A model generated the notes under the pieces. That model was not told the origin of the DNA. It saw only the letters and a program-made list of their open reading frames with translations, and did no database searches. DNA of 9,098 nt from Candidatus Babelota bacterium (GTDB lineage: Bacteria > Babelota > Babeliae > Babelales > Babelaceae): contig PRDV01000062.1 of the NCBI GenBank assembly GCA_003174035.1, positions 1 through 9,098 on the forward strand, written 5' to 3'. Within the stretch, counting starts at the first letter, position 1. Each line of letters starts with the position of its first letter. Below, piece by piece: positions 5,770-9,098 of the stretch. The position numbers were made by a program, and so were the translations under genes.

Positions 5770-7128
5770 ATGAAAAAAGTACTTGCAATTAGTTTACTGT
5801 CCCTGTCAAACGCCTATTGCATGGAAATCAAGAAATCAACCGCCAGTGCTCTTGCCAATTACCATGAGCAACCAATTTTGAATAGCGCTCATTTACGTAT
5901 TTTCATGGACTGCATCTCGAATCTTTTCGGCACAAACTCAAATACCGCACAACGAAGGCTTGCTATAGATACCTATGCCATGATGAGCCAAAACACCAAA
6001 GAAGTTGCTAACGAACAACTACAGGCAAAAGGTCTTACCATAGTAGATCTCTGGGATGCAGAATTAGCGGCTCTTAAAGAAAACCTCCTTTTTAATCAAT
6101 TCATAGAGCTTCTTGAAAAAGATTCCACACCCCGATCAGCTATTATAGCCGCCTATGAAGCATTTCCGCCAGCACTCAAGCATGATGCTGCTTGGATAGT
6201 GCACTTTATTATGGGTAAACCTATTGATGACTTTATATTACAAGAAAAGGCTTTCATTGAGGCTCGCGCAGCATTTGAAAAAGAAGCTAAAGAGGAACGT
6301 GCTATAATACAATCATTAACGCCCCAACTTGATGCCGTCAAAGAGGGCATAGAGATCATCAGCAAACAGGTACTTGCTTTGACTGCTGCCCATGTTGCAT
6401 CACCTCAAAAAGCACAGCTCTTTACGCAACTCATGCAGGAAGAAAACAAAGAAGAACTACAAAACATGCTTACGCACCTTACTGCAGACCAATTGATGCC
6501 CCTTATTGAAACAGCACACAAAACTGATGTTTCAGATATATTTGAACAATTGGTGATCGCCTATGCTGCACGACTTAAAAAAGATATCATTGGCAAGGAA
6601 AAATCTGCTTCCAGGAGCTTCGATCCGATCATTGAAGACATCGTCAAAGAAACGATAGTAACTTCGCAGGAGAAACTAACCACCCTCTTCTATACACTAC
6701 CCTATGAAGAAGAACAACCTGCTGCCCTTCCTGAAGATCACCAATCTCCTCAGCTTGAACCGAGTGATGATATAATTTCAAGCATCAATGAGTACGGCAT
6801 AATTGCAAAAGCAGATGACGAACGAGTCAGCGTTATGGATCCTTGGAATGCACTCTTGTGTACTATCAATATTGATGGCGACCCCGTTGTAAGCCTTACC
6901 TTCATCGATAATGTTACCCTCAAGATCGGATATCAATCCAGAAAAAAGGGTATCCTTAATCTGGGAGTACTCACGCAAAAACAGGAACTCTATACCTCAC
7001 TGTCAGCGAGGGATCTCATTTTATTGGCAGGGGCTCTTGAAGAAAGCAATAAGGTCAATCAACATATGCTCCTTGCTCAATTACCGCAGGGTTTGCAGGC
7101 ACTGGCGTATGAACTTATACATGACTGA
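5770..7128 (+). CDS. Exported protein of unknown function, helical with coiled-coil-like segment
   Basis: This 452-aa protein has an N-terminal signal peptide: MKK, a hydrophobic core to about residue 16, then AYC-ME. The cysteine context is not a good lipobox, so ordinary Sec cleavage is more likely than a lipoprotein. Residues about 20-320 are mainly helical and charged, and residues 155-205 look coiled-coil forming. A Pro/Glu-rich linker (about 312-332) leads to a C-terminal domain (335-452) with beta-strand character (WNALLCTINIDGDPVVSLTFIDNVTLKIGY) and a final helical part. I do not recognise the family and see no catalytic motif. The start is firm: AGAAAGGA at 5756-5763 is 6 bases before the ATG, downstream of a near-consensus promoter, so expression may be high. 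It is transcribed away from the ankyrin/WD40 gene and towards the pilin gene. Confidence 0.85.
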   Translation: MKKVLAISLLSLSNAYCMEIKKSTASALANYHEQPILNSAHLRIFMDCISNLFGTNSNTAQRRLAIDTYAMMSQNTKEVANEQLQAKGLTIVDLWDAELAALKENLLFNQFIELLEKDSTPRSAIIAAYEAFPPALKHDAAWIVHFIMGKPIDDFILQEKAFIEARAAFEKEAKEERAIIQSLTPQLDAVKEGIEIISKQVLALTAAHVASPQKAQLFTQLMQEENKEELQNMLTHLTADQLMPLIETAHKTDVSDIFEQLVIAYAARLKKDIIGKEKSASRSFDPIIEDIVKETIVTSQEKLTTLFYTLPYEEEQPAALPEDHQSPQLEPSDDIISSINEYGIIAKADDERVSVMDPWNALLCTINIDGDPVVSLTFIDNVTLKIGYQSRKKGILNLGVLTQKQELYTSLSARDLILLAGALEESNKVNQHMLLAQLPQGLQALAYELIHD

Positions 7129-7150
7129 GCGTTAATCAAAGAAGATATTG

Positions 7151-7183
7151 TGCGCTTGCTGAACAAGTTATTCAGTAAGCGCA
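7151..7183 (+). terminator. Hairpin between converging genes (atypical terminator)
   Basis: TGCGCTTGCTGAA (7151-7163) pairs with 7171-7183 over 13 positions around a 7-base loop. Read on the plus strand all positions pair, one as G-U. On the minus strand that position is an A-C mismatch, so it fits better as the end of the plus-strand gene, 22 bases after its stop. No T-run follows on either side, so it is not a textbook intrinsic terminator. The right arm encodes the last four residues of the pilin gene, and its stop codon lies in the loop. Confidence 0.45.
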
Positions 7184-7644
7184 TCACTTACAATTTTGAT
7201 CACGTTTTTCTCATCAATTGAAATGATATCGGGTTTATCACCATAAATTTGCCCAGCCGCATAGAGCGTAAACCCTGTGCGCGATACCGATGCACCGGAA
7301 AGCAATGCTGGCGATGTCTTCAATTGCCCGGTAAAATGTCCTTCACCTTCAGCACCATCAGGAAAACCGTAGCTATAATTAAACGTGCCTTCGGGCTGCC
7401 AACCGAGTCCGGAAGAGCCACCAATATTTTTGGTATACGTTCCATGCTCAATAAAATAGGATTTCTGCGCTTGAGCAAGCGTACGCAAATAGAGATACGC
7501 TTCGGAGCGCTTTGCTTTAGCAAGAAATTTTAAAAGACCCGGGAGCGATACCATAGTCAGACAGGCGATGATTGCAATCACCACCATAAGTTCGACAAGC
7601 GTAAACCCTTGTACAACTTTGAGCGAAAATTTTTTGTTAAACAT
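7168..7644 (-). CDS. Type IV pilin-like protein (class III signal peptide)
   Basis: This 158-aa protein has a textbook prepilin N-terminus: a short basic leader ending in G13, then FTLVELMVVIAIIACL with the conserved glutamate at position +5 (E18). Cleavage after G13 by a prepilin peptidase, such as the one encoded at 1174-1920, would give a 145-aa mature pilin. The hydrophobic helix continues into an amphipathic helix (LAKAKRSEAYLYLRTLAQAQKSYFIEHGTY), followed by a glycine-rich globular part as in major PilA/PulG-like proteins. No cysteine pair is present in the C-terminal half, so a disulfide D-loop is absent. A GAAAGGG ribosome binding site lies about 7 bases before the ATG. I cannot tell pilus from type II secretion pseudopilin or a minor subunit. 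A 45-aa ORF ends 48 bases upstream on the same strand. Confidence 0.9.
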   Translation of the reverse strand: MFNKKFSLKVVQGFTLVELMVVIAIIACLTMVSLPGLLKFLAKAKRSEAYLYLRTLAQAQKSYFIEHGTYTKNIGGSSGLGWQPEGTFNYSYGFPDGAEGEGHFTGQLKTSPALLSGASVSRTGFTLYAAGQIYGDKPDIISIDEKNVIKIVSDALTE

Positions 7645-7692
7645 AAAGGACCCTTTCGATTATTAATATCAATAGAAAACTTCTACTTTTTA

Positions 7693-7830
7693 TTATTTCA
7701 TGCCACTATTTAACCAGGTAAAAGAGTCTTCGTCAAGACGATGTAATGCGGCAATCCATATCATTCTTTGTTTTTGGACTTTTGTCAATTTAAACTTTGA
7801 TAGCAAAAAGTGGAATGCATATTTTGACAT
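7693..7830 (-). CDS. Small 45-aa basic protein, unknown, upstream of the pilin gene
   Basis: A 45-codon ORF runs from ATG (7830) to TAA (7695-7693). AAGGA (plus-strand 7840-7844) lies 9 bases before the ATG, and an in-frame TAA just ahead of that site fixes the 5' end. The product begins MSKYAFHFLLSKFKLTKVQK and continues with a hydrophobic QRMIWIAALHRL part and an acidic-aromatic DEDSFTWL stretch. It reads like a folded helical peptide rather than random sequence, with no long low-complexity runs. I do not recognise a family. It lies 48 bases upstream of the pilin gene on the same strand and could be its operon partner or a leader ORF. The alternative is a chance ORF in a promoter region. 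Confidence 0.45.
   Translation of the reverse strand: MSKYAFHFLLSKFKLTKVQKQRMIWIAALHRLDEDSFTWLNSGMK
7760..7788 (-). promoter_or_regulatory. Candidate promoter of the pilin gene
   Basis: On the minus strand a perfect TTGACA (7788-7783) is followed after 17 bases by AATGAT (7765-7760, 4 of 6). It would start transcription near 7753, about 110 bases before the pilin ATG. It lies inside the 45-aa ORF, so the two calls are in some tension. Confidence 0.35.
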
Positions 7831-7852
7831 AAATACTTTTCCTTGTTAAACT
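7824..7852 (+). promoter_or_regulatory. Candidate promoter of the folC-like gene
   Basis: A perfect TTGACA (7824-7829) and TAAACT (7847-7852, 4 of 6) are separated by 17 bases, placing a start near 7859 and a leader of about 63 bases. It overlaps the start codon and ribosome binding site of the 45-aa ORF on the other strand. Confidence 0.45.
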
Positions 7853-7921
7853 GAGTGAAAATAAGAGGATGTGACAGGTTAAAAATTTTTCAAAAACACT
7901 TATAAATCTGGAGAATCCCGA

Positions 7922-9098
7922 ATGGATATTCGCAGACAATCTATATCAAAGACTTCGCCTCAGGCGAAACAGCGCAACTACAACGAAATAGTTGAGTACC
8001 TGGATGCTCATTGGTCAGTCAATGAGACCAGCAAAACTCTTGACCGTATAAAGAAGTTGGATGCAGCCTTTGACAACCCTTCTTCCAAAATACCCGCTCT
8101 TCTTGTTGCGGGTACCAACGGCAAAAGTATCACTATACATTTGGCTGCAAAACTATTAAAAGCAGAAGGGCTCAAAGTAGGCGCATTTTCGTCTCCTCAT
8201 ATTCTCACGTATAATGAGCGCCTTGCTATCAATCAAGAAACTATTTCGAATAAAACATTTGCAGAGATCGGCAATGACGTTATTAATATGGCAGAATCGC
8301 TTAATATACAAGCATATAGCCATGAACTTCTTACTATGATGGCTTTGCTCTATTTTATTGACCAAAAAGCTGATGTTGCTGTCATGGAAGTTCTTGCTGG
8401 TGGTGCATTCGATGCTACCAATATTTGTAATGCACTTGCTGCTACGGTTACTCGTGTGACTTCCTCAGACATTTATACCTCAGAAGAGCAACTTGTGCCC
8501 CTTATTAAAGAAGTAATGGGCATTGTCAAAAAAGATACCTGGGTTGTTTCCGGCGATCAAAGCAAAAACAATTTGCAACTTATGAATGATCTTACAGATG
8601 CACAAGGCGGTCACTGGGCAATGCCTATCCGAAAATTAGCGCCTCTTGCGTATCCATTTGAACAACTTCATGGACGTTGTGCCGCTCTTGCTGAACGACT
8701 CGCGCAAACATTTATTGAACGCCATTACAATAAAGGCGTTACCATTACCTCCGATAGCTTGCTCAGCAAGCAAAAAGGAACTCGTGGCCGTCCTACACTT
8801 GAAGCGAAACGTAAAGCTGAACTTGAGCCAAAAAAGACGCTCGAGCAATTTTGGAAGGATGAACTTAACGAACTTCCTGGAAGATTCCAATCACTTGATA
8901 AAGAAAAACCTTCAGTACTTCTTGATACCGCATGTAATATAGATGCCTTTAAAAACATTCTTTTAGGTATCCGCTTACTTCATTACCAACGCCCGTTAAA
9001 AGGACTTTCCATTGTGATGGCAGCTGCTAAAGATACCATGCACAATGAAGAATTTCTTAAGTTAGTACGGTACTTTTTCAAAAAAACATCCGGACAAA
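7922..9098 (+). CDS. folC: FolC-like Mur-ligase-superfamily protein (folylpolyglutamate/dihydrofolate synthase family), 3' end outside window
   Basis: 392 codons are visible and the frame is still open at the window end. TGGAGA at 7909-7914 supports the ATG at 7922. FolC landmarks appear in order: P-loop GTNGK (residues 64-68), FSSPHILTYNERLAIN, the EV..GG..DATN block (E156 to N167), the LPGRF motif (P319-R321) and LDTACN (D335-N339). Family enzymes ligate glutamate to folates or to dihydropteroate using ATP. Several positions usually conserved differ: the P-loop reads GTNGKS rather than GTNGKGS, EVGLGGR is EVLAGGA, the DH pair is SSDIY (about 181-185), EKAGI is KEVMGI, and DGAHNP is DTACNI with the usual histidine replaced by C338. 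A lysine/glutamate-rich insertion lies at about 283-315. The fold assignment is firm; activity as a normal FolC is doubtful. Confidence 0.82.
   Translation, partial: MDIRRQSISKTSPQAKQRNYNEIVEYLDAHWSVNETSKTLDRIKKLDAAFDNPSSKIPALLVAGTNGKSITIHLAAKLLKAEGLKVGAFSSPHILTYNERLAINQETISNKTFAEIGNDVINMAESLNIQAYSHELLTMMALLYFIDQKADVAVMEVLAGGAFDATNICNALAATVTRVTSSDIYTSEEQLVPLIKEVMGIVKKDTWVVSGDQSKNNLQLMNDLTDAQGGHWAMPIRKLAPLAYPFEQLHGRCAALAERLAQTFIERHYNKGVTITSDSLLSKQKGTRGRPTLEAKRKAELEPKKTLEQFWKDELNELPGRFQSLDKEKPSVLLDTACNIDAFKNILLGIRLLHYQRPLKGLSIVMAAAKDTMHNEEFLKLVRYFFKKTSGQ

Noticed and set aside
8646..8942. Overlapping plus- and minus-strand ORFs in the folC-like region
   Set aside because: The folC-like frame runs through with ordered family motifs. 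The others have no ribosome binding site or motifs.
1..9098. CRISPR array, tRNA, rRNA or insertion sequence
   Set aside because: No regularly spaced repeats, cloverleaf-like sequence, rRNA stretch, transposase motif or terminal inverted repeats were seen on either strand.

Overview
The window looks like chromosome from a host-associated, small-genome bacterium. My best guess is Candidatus Dependentiae (TM6) or a similar intracellular lineage. That is an inference from gene content: compact housekeeping genes next to secreted proteins with eukaryote-type repeats (ankyrin, RING-H2, WD40), an outer-membrane barrel-like C-terminus and type IV pilus parts. TGA ends several genes, so the code is the standard one in which TGA is a stop. 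Shine-Dalgarno sites and sigma70-type promoters are easy to find.

Left part (1-1920). The 3' end of an outer-membrane-like protein is closed by a textbook intrinsic terminator. A promoter follows and drives a very tight operon: rpsU (bS21), rbfA and a type IV prepilin peptidase, with gaps of 1 and 2 bases. rbfA has no visible Shine-Dalgarno. The peptidase has no ATG, GTG or TTG start at its 5' end; a strong AAGGAG points to an ATT start at 1174, giving 248 aa.

Middle part (1921-7128) is an accessory block of four genes, two of them facing each other. A 537-aa ankyrin plus RING-H2 protein with a C-terminal membrane segment looks like a host-directed ubiquitin-ligase-like effector. A solitary MNT-type nucleotidyltransferase (MntA-like) follows, with no HEPN partner beside it. 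A secreted ankyrin/WD40-like protein lies on the minus strand. A secreted 452-aa protein of unknown family is transcribed divergently from it. A parS-like palindrome lies at 3794-3809 and a perfect DnaA box at 5591-5599.

Right part (7129-9098). A type IV pilin-like gene lies on the minus strand, probably a substrate of the peptidase encoded at 1174-1920. It is preceded by a 45-aa ORF with its own ribosome binding site. Divergent from these is the 5' part of a folC-like Mur-ligase-superfamily gene, cut by the window edge, in which several normally conserved active-site residues are changed.
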